NCBI GenBank assembly: GCA_032622095.1
Contig: CP136062.1
Location: 201,339,959 to 201,403,958 of the forward strand
DNA length: 64,000 nt
Direction of reading: 5' to 3'
DNA from: Siphonodentalium dalli
Lineage: Eukaryota; Mollusca; Scaphopoda; Gadilida; Siphonodentaliidae
Program-made: the position numbers and the translations under genes
Notes under the pieces: model-generated
The model's input: the letters and a program-made list of their open reading frames with translations, nothing else
What the model was told of the DNA's origin: nothing
Databases searched by the model: none
Shown here: piece by piece, positions 14,901-29,900 of the stretch
Numbering within the stretch: the stretch's first letter is position 1
How the letters are laid out: each line of letters opens with the position of its first letter

Positions 14901-17900
14901 CATTTGCGCAATTGTTATGTCAAACGCCAGGACTATTATATGGTATTTTTGTCTTTCAGACACTCAAAGCCATGGCGTACGTTTTAGGGGGTAGTGTTAT
15001 GTTTCCGGCTATAATATCTTAAGGATGGTGATGGTTCGATATATCTCATCACTTTCCTGTTTTGAACTAACCACTGTTCTAGTATAATGGTTCATATTTA
15101 GCTCATTGTCGTCTGAATATCTTTACTCGCCCTCTTTTGTTAGGAAAATTTTGAATCACCATGCGATTTATATGCTCTCTTCGCCAATAAATGTCATCAC
15201 AATTATGGAATATCGACTGTTAGTAAGCTCTAGCATCAATTACGCATATATATCGACACCTGCTTCATGATGGACGGGTATGTATGAAGATTGAGTCCAT
15301 AAAGTAGCCTACATATGACTGCATTCGCATATGGTCTAATGGAATTTCGTCAGAATTTGCACCATTACGAAAAATCATGATATCTCAAAAAGCTCAACTC
15401 GGATTCTAGGGGACTTTTGCCAAGTTGTTCATAAACATGTTCTTATTAATCCCTGAAATATTCAGCTTTCCCGGATTTTTTGCACTAGTGAAACCTAATG
15501 TGCCTGGACTATTTGCCTGGTTGACATGCAAAGATTTTTGAAGAACACATTGGACAATATGCAAAGTATCCTAATTGCATGTTGCGATTCATCGAGCTAA
15601 TTACTCACATAATATAGTTCTCTGTCCAATCGAGAGAGAATTCGTGAACGGTGTCCGCCCATGTTCCGCTGGGTATTTTGCTGTAAAGATAAACATATTT
15701 GGTGTCTATTTTATTATCTATTTTATCGAATGCATTCTACACCCTTGTTGCGTGGGGCTGACGAAATGCCTGGTGCAATCAAGAAGTAATTGAAGAACCA
15801 CGGTGGCCATGGCGGAAGTGGGAAGTAATCAGGTCCATTTGCAACATCCTGTCAATTCATTATTACTCAAGGGTGTTGCGAATATAAGGCTTCCACGCAC
15901 CGCCCGTCATCAAATTTGGAGAAGAAAAGTAGAACAGTTAGAGAGATAAGTTAGAGAGAGTTGGAAAGTCAGTAGCGGTTAGGTAGCTTTCACGTTCAGT
16001 ATTATGTTATGCCATGGCTGTCTAATCCAGCTACGCCCGTAGGGATCATATCCCATCAGTACAAACCCTGGGAACTTTTTGATGATGTGACAGTTGATAC
16101 CTGTTCCTTAAAGGCACGTGAGGCCTTAATTGTCGAAAATATTCATATTTGTTCCAAACACCGTAAACAGAAAAACATTAAAACGCATACAGTTTCGTTC
16201 ATATATACCATGACCATCGCGTAAACAGCATGTTATCATAAATACCTACTATATTTTACCTAAGCAAGAGCCTGATTGGGGTATAGAGGACAGCACAATG
16301 CTACTGGCTAATCACACACACATGGCATAAACGCTCTTTATTAGTTCCATATCAGGAATTCACCAACAAAGAACGCTCTTTATGTTTACCATCATAATAT
16401 AAACAAACACAAGAAAAATAACTTTTTATGCTTTTGTTTACATAACAATGGTTAAACATATGAGAATAACATACTGTTTATGCGATATTTCTTATTTATA
16501 TACGGACAAAGTCTGCCTACATTTTGATGTTCTTTCTGTTTGTGACTGTTTTTGACGGGTGGAAATATTTTCACAGGATACCCACCGCCAAGGCCAACCG
16601 TACCTTTAATAATGCACGAAGTTGCACGATTTAAGGGGTTTCCACATCTGAGCTATTACACATTGGACCTACATTGAAAACTACCTAATTGTCGATCTAA
16701 GTACACCACATGAAGGTGTCTATGCTATCTGAAGACCATATCAAGTATATTCATTAACTCTTTACCCAACAGAAGGGCCCTGTGCCAATGCATTCTCTTA
16801 TATATGCGAGTCGACCATAGGTCGCCTCGCATATATAAGAGAATGCATTGGCTTAACACATTAAAAATTATAAAATTGTTAAAGAATGTAAGAAAAAATG
16901 GTAAAAAGTGTTTTAGGCCAATGCATTCTCTTATATATTCGAGGCGACCTATGGTCGACTCGCATATATAAGAGAATGCATTGGCACAGGGCATAACTGT
17001 AACTATCACAATGTGGTCAAGGAGCCGGTTCCAATGATATCCATATTTGTATGGTTCTATTGAGACAGACCGAACATATTTTGGGCTGTTGAAGCTTTAT
17101 TTGGCCGGTTTTGGCCGGTTTTGTTGGGTAAAGGGTTAATAATAATAACAATGTCAAAAGATGACTTAGTCATATTTTAGAAGGGAAATTGTTGGGAAGA
17201 GCGTTCTTAACAAGTATACAAAATTATTGGCAATGAATAACTGCCATAAAAAGTACATGATCTGAACTAGTGAAGGGCTCGAATGAGTATTTATTTGCGA
17301 GAAACACTGCTTCAAGACTGTTAACAGAATGTTAGTTTGTGTTGGGAAATCGTAAGCATCCATTTTGCATGCAATGTTACCTTCAAGAACCAGCACAATT
17401 AATATAAATGTTGATATGCAGATTTTTCAGGTAGCAATCGACTGTAATAGGCCACAGTTTTAGAGATAGCTGGTCAGTTGGTTATTTGGCTATGGACATA
17501 TGACCTAAAATATTATGTTAGTTGTTGCAAAATGGATGCTTACATTTTTCCAGCACAAACTAACATTCTTTTAGCAGTCTTGAAGCAGTATTGTTCTCTA
17601 TTAAATTGTCATTCGAGTCTTTCACAAATGATCATGTGCTATAATCATATATAATCATCAAGATTTGCCTGATGTCCCCCCCCCCCCCCCCCCCTCCTGC
17701 ATCAATATATATTTCCCCTGATTTTCGTAAACTAACTAATAAAATGGCTGCACTGCCTAATTTATTCTTACTGCATTTCAAACTCATGGTGCTATACCCT
17801 GAATGCCCGGATGTTTGTTCGATCTGTTATAACTGTTATCATCTAAATGAATGCCTGAGGATTTGATGATCAAATGTCTGTCTGTTATATTACAGATTAT

Positions 17901-20900
17901 TACGTGTTGGACAATAAACAGATTTTACTAGTTTCTTCCAGTTTATTGTCCAACAAAAAGTTTATTTTCTGGGAGACTATAGAAATGACCTCCGTCTGTC
18001 CGTCACACATTATGAATACATTCATTGGGTAAACAACCCCTCCTAGTTTTGAATGAAGAGAATTGAAACTTTAGGAAATTGTTACCAATATATTGCTGAT
18101 GGGCAACATTTATATGGACGACGGAACATTTGTTGAAACATTTAGACCCTTTTGATGTTGGTTACCTTCATTGTATAATAAACTTCTCCCCCAGTATCTA
18201 ATGCGTAAAATTGAAACCATAGGATATTGTTACCCTCATATCGTTTATATGTAACATATAAATGGATTTTTTTTCACCGAGGTATCCCTTTTTCTTGACT
18301 ACGAAAAATTTAGAACGTTTTTGAGTTTCGGTACCTTCATTGTGTATAATAAACTTCTTCCACAATTTCGAATGTAGATAATTTTATTTCAATAATCAGC
18401 AGGAATCAGGGCAATATTTTCCCCAGGAATTCACAACATTATACCATATATTCATTAGAAATAATGAACATTATGACACAAACATAATGATTATACCAAA
18501 AGCATAACAAATAAGGAAACAACTATAATTATAACATTTAGCGTTCTTCGCGGGGGGGGGGGGGGTAGAATAACTCTGATGTGTCATTGATTTGTGTGCG
18601 GATATGCCATTATTGCCAGATAGATAGTTTTTGACATAGAGGCGAGGCACACGAAGAGACAACCGCCATGCAGTGTATCTAATCAAGCAATATGACTTCT
18701 ATTTCACTTCCCTTCATACACGGAAACAATTACTTTTTAAGATAAATGTTTGGGCGACTTCGAATATCCTCATATTAGTGCTCCATGATAGAGTGGTGTT
18801 TCTTATAGTGGCATATTGAGGACATGCATGCAGTAAAAAGTGCCCCGTACTTTTAACATCACCACAGGCGCACTTGTTAGGTTCAGAGAGATGATTTAGG
18901 AGTACATCCGCATTGAAATTGCTGCATTTTAGTCTCGTGAATGTATGAAGTGTGTGTTCTGATATATTCACACAAAAGCTGAAGTGACTAATCTTAATAA
19001 TGCCAGTTAGAAAAGCATGTATTCAGGAGTGGTCTATTATATCCATTTAGTCAAAAGGCTTAAAGGCACGGTGGCCTTGATTGTAGGTTATAAAGGCACG
19101 GGTGGCCTCGGTTGTAGGTTATAATTTAGAAATAAAAGTTACCAAATTAAGAAAATTTCCTCAAGAATATGCTAACAATATGGTATAATGATTGTATGAA
19201 TATGCTATTATCCACAAAACACACTTGTGTGAGACGAGAGTTTGTTTATATACAGCAAATAAAGAGTGTCCGATAAGCAAAACAATCAACATCGTGGTGA
19301 TTATTTTGTGAGATTGATTCACTATGCACCGAACTATTGAGTGGCGAGTATTAGCGAGCGCTATAACGGTATATATAACACAAACATGGTACAGTTTTAA
19401 CCAAAGTTCATTCAGTGTGAAGTCCCCGGTGTTGAGTGTTTTGCTTATCGCACATACTTTACGTACTGTATTGTAACATAACATGGCTTTTGTTTACTAA
19501 CACGAAGGCCATCCGTATCCTTAAAGTGAGAAGACTTACGTTTCTTTAACTCGATATTTATTCTGTTTCGGGTCGACGCCCCAGTGTATAGCTGATGAAA
19601 CTTTATCGATTCCATGACTCTCACCCCGGTTGTCTTTGGCAACCACATTCCCTGTAAATAGACAAAGTGGAGGTGCGTGACAACATAGAAACCTTATTTC
19701 ACAGTATCCACATCTTCTGTAGTTCCAACACTGCACGCCTTGTCTCCCCTTGGTTATGTACTATAAAATTACAAATCCGGTGATTTGAGCCGCGTACTAT
19801 AACGGTCGATGATTTAGTTGTGTATATACGACTTCTCGCAACAATGGCACAATGCAGAGGCAAATCGAGTACTGCCTACCCCAAAAGATGAAATATTCAA
19901 GCCCTCCACCTTGTGCTCTATGGTATTTTCAATTAACTATGGAAATTCAATTTCTTCTACATTAGAGCTTTGATGAATAAATATATGATTTAGTGTATTT
20001 GCAATTTATTTTGGATCATGTATATATAGAGGATCTCCAACGAGTTATGTTGGGATATATGATTTCATGAAACGAGTTTGATAAATTTGATTCACATCGA
20101 GTCATAGACGAGTTGTGAATCAAATTTATGAAACGAGTTTCATAAAATCTTATATCCCAACGATATAAGCAGCATTTGAAACTTTTTAAATATTACAGTT
20201 GAAAACCCTATATCACACACTTTCATGTCATAGTAAAATTTAGATGTTGTGATTGCATTTATTGTTTCATTTCTTTTTCGGCGGAAGATTTGCCATTTTT
20301 GTGGATTGTTTCTAGTTTTAGCTTTACTGTGTGCGTTATTTCGTCCTCGCATTAAGCGACTCACCTGGTTGGTCATCCTAGGTTTATCTATAATTCGGAT
20401 TGTCACTTTAGAGGGTATAAATGAAGCCAGATATTATTTCTGTTATATAAGAAGAGTGTCTTTGAGCATTCATTTTCATTTCTTCACAACCATCTTTTAG
20501 AATGCAATTCCAACCAATTTCTGCTAGTTTACCGAACATGGCTTCCATATCCATGTCATTGTACTCCGAAATGACTCTTTTTAATTTATTAATGGTCTTT
20601 AGTGTATCTTAAACCGTAGCTTGATGTTGAGTTAGGACATGACGAAAACATTATATGAATGAGAGTTCTTGAATGATCAGATATTCTTGTGTAATGGTCA
20701 CTACAATAGGCGTCGAAATAATCAGTAACGATACATCTTAGGAACATATAATTTATGGCTGCACTTTTTGAATCCACCTTAAGGCCCCATTATTCTACTA
20801 CATCACATAAAACTCCCATTATATAATTTTAAAAAGCATTACATATTTCATTATCTCTCACTAGTGATGAATATGGGAGCAGTCCCGCCAACTTGACATT

Positions 20901-23900
20901 GTGCCAGCAAAATGACTTTACATTATGTCCCACTAATACACAGAGAGTACCTACAGTTTTGTTTGAATAACGAAATATCTCATGAGCGTCTGGAAAGAAA
21001 TATCGGCTCCAATCGCAAGTGAAAATTCGATATTTCTTTTCAGACACGAATGAGTTGTTTCAGGTATTCAAAGTAGGTATTCTTTTTATTATATGCACCT
21101 TATTAAGCTCAAAGTACAGCAATTTGAAAAAAATATTCGGGAAGAATACTTCCTAATAATCATAAGTGCACAATTACCTAGATAAAGCAACAAGACTCGC
21201 GCACAGAAATGAAACACGGACTCGAAACTAACAAGTCTCCGTGTCGAAATATATAAATCCCACGTCACCGGTCACAACTGCATGGTGCGTGATAAGTTGC
21301 GGCTAGCCAACGGAAACCCCGAATACCGGACGACACTTGCATGATCAATCCATAATTAGGTGTCTGTTTCAACTTTAAGCGCGTGTGATTTTCTTCGGAA
21401 AGTTGTTCGCTTGTTATTGACTTATTAAAGTATAAGATATAACTCTAATTTCGAATGAGGTTAGGGGTTATAACCGATAATTTTGCAGATAATTTACTAT
21501 ATCGCGCGGTTATGGAATTTGTCTTCAAATTTTTCGCTCGCGTAAACCACCCCGTCGACCCGGCATGCATGCTACAATGAAATATAACGAAACCTACAGT
21601 GAAAATACGACACCGTATTTCACTGTGGCGTCTAAGAGATACATACCAAGATAATTTCCCGCTATTTTATATAGGCAAGCATATAATAAATATGACCTCT
21701 TCTGTACTTGTATATTATCTGTCGTCTGCTTATTTTTCATAGAAAGCCCTCATACCCTTCCAGATGAATAATATACCATTCCAATGTATTCGTTTATAAT
21801 TGAGCGGGAGAATCCATTTAGCATAGCAAATCATAACGAGCATTTGTCTCACTTCTGCGTGAAAAGTGCAAAACAAGATAAGGAAAATATCTGCGCAATG
21901 TTTTTCATTGTATATAGAGCCTTACTAGCTGGTGGGCCCGACTTCGTCCGGGCTATTCGTCCGGACTATATAGGGATTTCTTTGCCAGAAACATGACTAT
22001 ATGAGCGTATATGAGCAAGGACACGGTCGCATGCGAAATTGGACCCGATTTGATCTTGAATTGACCATTTTGAAGGTCAAGGTCAGGTCGGGGTCACGAT
22101 TTGACCCGTCCAAAACACTCTCCGGACAAAAGTACCCCTAGGTATCAAATTTCGTCGAAATCCGTCCGTTTTACCCGATTTGACCTTGAATTGACCATTT
22201 TGAAGGTCAAGTTGGGGTTACGATTTGTCCCGTCCAAAACACTCCCCGGACAAAATTAACCTTAGGTATCAAATTTCGTCGAAATCCGTCCGTTTTACCC
22301 GATTTGACATTGAATTGACCATTTTGAAGGTCAAGGTCAGGTCGGGGTCACGATTTGACCCGTCCAAAACACTCCCCGGACAAAAGTACCACAAGGTATC
22401 AAATTTCGTCGAAATCCGTCGGGCAGTTTTCCCGGCCATTGCTAATAAACAGACAGACAGAAAGACAGACAAACAGACAAACAGACAGAAGTCCCAAAAT
22501 ATATATTAGATGTCGTGCACATGTATTTATCTCATACCTCCTAAATTGCGTAGACATAATTTATATGTTCAAAGAAGCAGAAATAAAATGTATTTGGAGC
22601 AGACGCTTGGCACCATATATAACACCACGAAGCACTATGATATGTATGCTTATTCGTACCTCTTGCTTCCATCATGTCGATCTCGCCTCCTGTCGGCCAG
22701 CCGCCGTACATTTCCTTCTTTGGTAGGATCCATATTGCTGAATTGCAGAATAAAATGTAAAAAGGGTTATTAAACAAGAGGTTACACCATAGGTGTTGGT
22801 ATATCCGTACATAGTGCCAAATGTTAAAACACAAACAGAATGGAACTCACATTTTAACCCTTTACCCAACAAACCGGCCAAAAACGGCCAAATAAAGCTG
22901 CAACAGCCTAAATTATCTTGGGTCTGTCTCAATAAAACCATACAAATATGGATATCATTGGAACCGGCTCATTGACCACATTGTGATGGTTACAGTTATG
23001 CCATGTGCCAATGCATTCTCTTATATATGCGAGTCGACCATAGGTCGCCTCGCATATATAAGAGAATGCATTTTTTAAAAACTTTTTACCATTTTTTCTT
23101 ACATTCTTTAACAATTTTATAATTTTTAATGTGTTAAGCCAATGCATTCTCTTATATATGCGAGGCGACCTATGGTCGACTCGCATATATAAGAGAATGC
23201 ATTGGCACAGGGCCGTTCTGTTGGGTAAAGGGTTAAAGCAAATAAAATGGAAAATGCGAACATTACCATTTGACATTTCATTGATAGCTAGGCTAGTGAA
23301 AGCCTTACAGATGGTTAACACCCATATGAATTGTTATTGCGATCCTATAACCCATGACTGATAACCTGCGCAGACGAACATAAATCCATGATATCGAGAT
23401 AAATGAAAAAGATTAACCCCAGAACAGAAAACAAAACGCGAACAACGTGTTGGCCCCTTTGTTGAAAGATCTCCTGATGGCTAACCTCCATAAACAAAAT
23501 TCAGATCTGGTAAGCAATTGCTGAGATATCGTTGTGTGGACGGACAGACACCCATCATTTCCAGAGAAACACAGAAGGATAACTCTAGAACTGGAAACAC
23601 GAACAGCATTATTGAGCCCTCTTTTGATATGCCTACGAACCGACATATCAAATTGCATTGTTATATCAACTAAACCATGGCTGATATATACAATCAATAA
23701 TGTCCAAATAAACAAAGAAAAGATAACGCAGGAAAGAAACACGTCATAAGTCCTTCTTTTGGCAGCACTTTTTATGACAAACCTCGAGATCTATACAAAA
23801 TTTAATTGAAATCGGTTGAAACATGCATGCATAGATGGCGGAGATATCTGCGCGAATGGACTGGGGGGGGGGGGAATTAGTGTCAGATAAACAAAGAACA

Positions 23901-26900
23901 TTAACTCCTATTTTGAGAGGCCTCCTGATGACCATGCCAGCTCCCTACCAAATTTCCTTGTGGAGATATTTTCTCGGACTAATGTACACAGAGACGCGCG
24001 CATGCACGAACGGACGGATGTAATCCAGTATGTATCTTGTAGTTGTTACGTGGAGGTCTGTAACCCTGAATACAGTTTTAAAACACTTTAATTTGATTTG
24101 GAAATGTTCAGATAATAAGTTCAACGAACGTTAGTTCAGCTTATTATCTGAACTTTTCAAACAAATGAATCGGAATTCTTCTGCCATTGTATTATCTATT
24201 CGATTTTCTGTCATCTACATCTATATTTCTTGATAATTTCTCCAGAAGAAGAGTAGTCCATTCCATTGTATATACTTCTTCAATCAATGGGACAATCCGT
24301 TTAGCAAAGAAGATGTTAAGTGGTTCTCACTCACCAGGCCATAACCAGTCTCCCTTTGGTATTTTCGCTTTGACGGTTATCCGCCCATATTTCATAGTGG
24401 CTTTCGTTGAGATCATGGCAGACATAACTGGTGGTAGCGTTCCGTATTTGCCTTCCCGGCGACACCCGTAGTTATACGTCTCTGTGCAGCTTTCGAACAT
24501 GTCTGTAAATGTTAGTTTGACCCTTCATTTACTAAATTCTCAGTGGCGAGTTAAGAAAATGTTCAGATAATAAGTTCAATACACAACATATGGTCTGCAC
24601 ATTTCCCACCAATAAACGCAAATCCTTCTGCACTTGTGTTGTTATTTTTCGGCCGTCTTTCTTCTGCTTAAATGTCCCGAACATCCTTCAAAATGAAGAA
24701 TATACCATTACATTGTATACCTTTATAATTTATGTGAGAATCCATTTAGAAAAGAAAGAATAGCTCCCATCTAGATATGATCCTAAAAATGGCTGTAACT
24801 TTTCAAATCATTTCTCCAATAAATGTGGACTGCACGGTGTGCCGCTGGATTCAAACGTGAAATTAAACGAAAAACTGGAAAAAATCGATGGCTCCCATTC
24901 AAGAGGTCACCCCGAAGGTCCGTATGCAGTTTGGTGACGGTCGGATATATATATATATGCCGTGGATACACGCGTGAGTATAACGGGTGTGTCTTTTTAC
25001 CGGATTCCGGATCCCGGATTTCGACCCGGATTTAGGTTTCTTTTTACCGGATTTCGACCCGGATTCGGGTATGAATTTCATGCTTGTTTTATCACACATT
25101 TAACCCATTATAAGCCGTTTCTGACACGCGGAAACTGGTTAGGAGGTGAGATTAAACCAATATAGGGCTGTCGTGCTCATTCAACCCGATTAATCGTATT
25201 TAAAGGTACATATCGTGCCCGGATCAGCATACGTCTTATTTTTTCATATAGACACGGCGGTTGGATTGATTTTACGTGATCATGATGGCATTTAAGGGAA
25301 CACACCATGTTAAATAGGAGTTAATGTATAAGTGAAAGGAGAACAATCGGGATCCGGGCATAATCTGTACCTTTAAAAATGATTAATAAATACGCGATAA
25401 TTAATTCGGATCCGTGCATGGCTTGCACCTTTAAATGCGATCATCCTTCTGTGAAATAAATCCAACAGCCGGGTCTAACCTCTCAAAATCAACTTCTAAC
25501 TTCCTCTTAACTCAGCTGACATTTAATATATTAAATAGGCGTTAATTTATATGGAGATTTTTTTTTTAACCGGATCCGGGCATGGTCTGTACCTTTAAAC
25601 TAGATAATCACTGTATAAACTGTAGCTGGCTGCAACGGGATGAATATGCTAGCAGTGTTTTTATAACGATTCGGGCGGCCAGACTATATAATCACTGTAT
25701 AAACAGTAGCTGGCTGCAACGGGATGGATATGCTATCCGTGTTTTTATAACGCATCGGGCGTCGTGACATAAAACGCTTAATACAAGTCATACATCTATC
25801 TCACTTAAACCGGCTTAAATATCGAATTTACAATAGTAATACTACTAGTATCACAAATATAATCGTTTATAATCGAACTAAAACAATAAACCATTTAAAC
25901 TGCACCAGGTTTTTTTGTGGGCTGGAGAACAAAAAATCTTCACAAAAGCAAGTCAATTTATTTCAATCCCAATGATATTACTGTTAAGCGCAACCTGTGC
26001 CATGTTTTCGCGGGTCTGAAATGTCTTTTAATTAAAGATATATATATATAAACATAAAATTGAGATCAGGGTTCGGGTCGAAATTAGAAAAAGACACATA
26101 AAATCCGGATCTAGATCCGGGCATAAAGTTTGTCTATAAATGGGCTCATTCTCGCGTGAAATCAATCCAAGCGCCATGTTCACCGTTTCCAAATAAACTG
26201 AGTTCCGCGTGGCTCAGCTGCCATTTAATGTATTACATACTTGACTATTTATATGAAATAGAAAAGAACTATTCGTATCCGAATCCGGGAATGATCTGAT
26301 CTAAACATCAACATCTATAACCTAGTTCCACGCGACTCAGTTGACATTTATTGTATTAAATAAGCATTACTTTATAAGAAGAAAAATCCGGATCCGGGCA
26401 TAATCTGTACCTTTAAATATTATCAGTAAATACGTGGAAATTAATTCGGTTCCGCACATGATGTGTACCTTTAAATGCGAAAATCATTCCGTGAAATCAA
26501 TCCAACAGCCTAGTATAACGTCTCAAAATCAACTTATAACTTTGTTCCACGTGACATTTAATATATCAAAAAGACGATAATTTATATGGAAAAAAAGAGA
26601 CAGAAAAAAACCGGATCCGGACATGATATCTACCTTTAAATATGATCAATGATTACGAGATAATTAATTCGGATACGGACATGGTGTGTTCCCTTAAATG
26701 CCATCATGATCACGTAAAATCAATCCAACCGCCGTGTCTATATGAAAAAATAAGAAGTATGCTGATCCGGGCACGATATGTACCTTTAAATACGATTAAT
26801 CGGAGTGAATGAGCGCGACAGCCCATATTGGTTTAATCTCACCTCCTAACCAGTTTCCGCTTGTCAGAAACGGCTTTTAATGGGTTAAATGTGTGATAAA

Positions 26901-29900
26901 ACAAGCATGAAATTCATACCCGAATCCGGGTCGAAATCCGGTAAAAAGACACCTAAATCCGGGTCGAAATCCGGGATCCGGAATCCGGTAAAAAGACACA
27001 CCCGAGTATAACACACAAGGTTCGTACATCTCACCGCTATAGGCTATACGTTTACACAAGAGGCAAAATTATTCTATTCCGAGACCAATTGACACTTTTG
27101 AGTCATACTTTGTGAAACTACAGCATATGCACAAGTCTTTAATTGTTTACACTTATTAAAGATATGATATACCACGATTGATGATCGATTGATTCTTGCT
27201 TGATATTTAAAGGCTAATTACTAAGTAATGTCAGTTGTTGAATAACTTAAGCAATTACATAGCTATCATTACTCGTGTAGAAAATGGTATATCATAGGCA
27301 ATTTATAATTACATGTACATGTAGTTGTCTTTCGTGTCCCGGGACACAATAGCCATATTTGACGAAATGGCCTGAAGCAACTTAGCCGGCGTGTGAATGT
27401 ACCCGTACCGATAACAAACAGGGCCACCTTGAACTATCTTTACCCTGATGGTGGTGGTCTTTAGTTCTTTTAGTTTATATGTCTGAAATATTTTTTTTCG
27501 GTCACAGTATAATCCATGTTGGCGTGGGGATTAAATGTTTTCGCGGCAGCGTCGACCACTTTACAGGCGGTCTCTCTCTAAATGGGTATTCTGAGAACAC
27601 TAACCTGGCACCAAAATTGTTTACCTATGTCTTTTCTGAATGACACCTGTGTAAAATGAAAGAAAGGTTCACATTCGACACCCGGTGTCATCCAACAATA
27701 TAAAATAAATAATTAGGAACTGTATATACCTTCACAATTCCGGGCGACATTTTTGCGGTCACCTTTCAAAAGAATAGTGCCGAATTGTATTCAATTGAAT
27801 AGTGCAGTGTATTATTGTTGTGTGTATATAGGAATACAATCATTCAAACTCGTTTTCTGTAACCGATAATAATATAATATGTTAAACCGCCTAGTTTGTT
27901 GAACTTATTACCTGAACATTTCCTAAGGGGTAACTACTTATCGGTGAGTATTTAGTAACAAACAATGTTAAATATCGCTTTAAAATGATGATTATACTGA
28001 CGTGTCATGTCCATAACGGCTGAGTCGAGAGCGTCTGGTCCACTGAAGTCTGGATGATCGACCGTTAATGTCTGGAATAAAAGGGGGAAAAGTGTCAATT
28101 GTGTGAATAAACGTCATCTAGATGTCTGACAACTAATTATCCACATAATATAACGTATAACTTTTCACAAAGTGTTTGTGTTTGGGAGTGTTTTGGCTCG
28201 GATTGTCAGTGACTTCAAAGCAATGTTCACGGAGTTATGGATCTAAAATGGAGAGTAACTTTTGTTCTGTGTAGATAGCTTATACTGCCAATTAGGCGCT
28301 CAAAACAGGAGAAAGCACTTACCACCTTTTTGAAAGAAATATGTTTGTTTAACCTTTTCTTTCTCAGAAGGAGACATTGAAAGCTTAGTATATTAGAGGT
28401 AAACCTGACAAGATAATGGCGGCGGTTGAATGACGATACTATGCACCTAACAGTGTGTATATCTTTATTATCCTCCATAATGGAAGAGTTAGATACAAAC
28501 TCAAAATAAAGTGTAAACTTATATACAAATACACATAGTGTCGCAGGCAAAAACATAAGTTATACAGGCATGTATAAACACATTATGACAGCTTGAATTG
28601 ACTGAACACGCAAGAAAACCGAGATATCAGAAAAAAATAAAAATAGAGTAAGGGGGTAGGGAAGAGAGAGAAAACAAAAACAAAACCAAAATTAATACAA
28701 AAAAAAATCTTATACTTTTACACACAAAAATTTCTGGGAACTCATATAATACAAAGCTGAAGAAGTCAAAATAAATTGTTCATTATTACAAAACAAGTAT
28801 TAGTCATTGTGATGATTAGATAACAACTTTTGATTTCGGGATTCCCGTTTCTACCATTGCGAAAATACATGTGTTTTGTCTGTGTGTTCTTGAATATTCT
28901 ACCTGTTATTGGTTATTGGAACAGACTGTAAATGGAAAACTTACAATTAACACAGAGATTGGGGATCCATTTGCTCATAATAGCGGAGTTTATACTAGTG
29001 TCGTTTCATCTTCCCGTGCAGGCTATAGAAAGCTAGTTTTATGTGTCAGGCAAATGTTATAATGTAACATTTATTATGCCCTCTATGGTGTATACTGCGA
29101 GGCTGATCTGGCGATGGCATAGGGCTATATATATATATCTTTATTTCCTCCAGTATTGAAGAATATAACACCTAACATGTATTGCTGATAAAGTATGTCT
29201 CAGTTGGGATGCAGACTAAAGTTCGTATTGCGAAGTATCGGGGTGTATTTAATCCGATTAGTAGATTTTTTGGTCATAATTTAGAGGCTTTCTGGTGTGG
29301 TGAATGAGAAACCTTCAGCAATAAGCTGTGGTTGTTGTAATAATTTGAAGTATTAGTTGTTTTTGTAGAATTCTGAGGTGGTGCATTCATGAACCAATAT
29401 ATTATATATTTTATATATGCCTAATAATATGACCTTGAGGGTGTTACCATTTCTGACTATGGTTTTCTTGTAATTTATTGTCTGCGAGACTTTGTCACAA
29501 TACAAGTGATTCATATTTGAGAAATTTGATATAATTTGAACGTTGGAATGTTCGCCACAGGTATTGGGCTACTAGGCTGTCGAAAGGGAGCGCTTTATGA
29601 CGTGCAGTACCTATACGAGGTATCATTTAAATTCCAATTTATAGGCCGTGGTTCTCGAACAGAAGCCATTGTTCATCGAGAGTGAAGGTTTCCTACAGTA
29701 CTGTTCATTCTCTATTTACCAGTAGCATTACTCCCAATTATTGTTAGGATGAACAAACTTTGGCTCCGTTTGCAAACTAAGCGAATGGTGTAATGTTGTC
29801 AGTCAATTCACGTCAAGGGAAAACTCGCCATGATAGTTGGTCATTTACCGGTCGTGAGGAGGATTTATAGACTGTTATACGCCAAATAAACATAGCGTAA

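Larger units (their letters stand above)
10252..15511. mobile_element. Large inverted-repeat element (about 5.26 kb)
   Basis: Starts TAGTCCAGGCACATTAGG and ends with its inverse. The arms (about 10252-11460 and 14140-15511) share 'aatccgggaaagctga', 'ataacactaccccctaaa', 'atgaaacttggcacatatgt' and 'ggcaacggttgctaggcaa' in inverted order. Each arm holds two to four tandem units of about 180 bp ('tgactgatattatggt', 'tttttatggtgaaaacaatta'). The centre is a satellite block plus a LINE tail. No transposase seen; the target duplication is unclear (possibly TTT). Confidence 0.65.

Noticed and set aside
18471-18686. ORF with PPPPP
   Set aside because: Proline run is a translated 14-G tract; nothing else supports coding.
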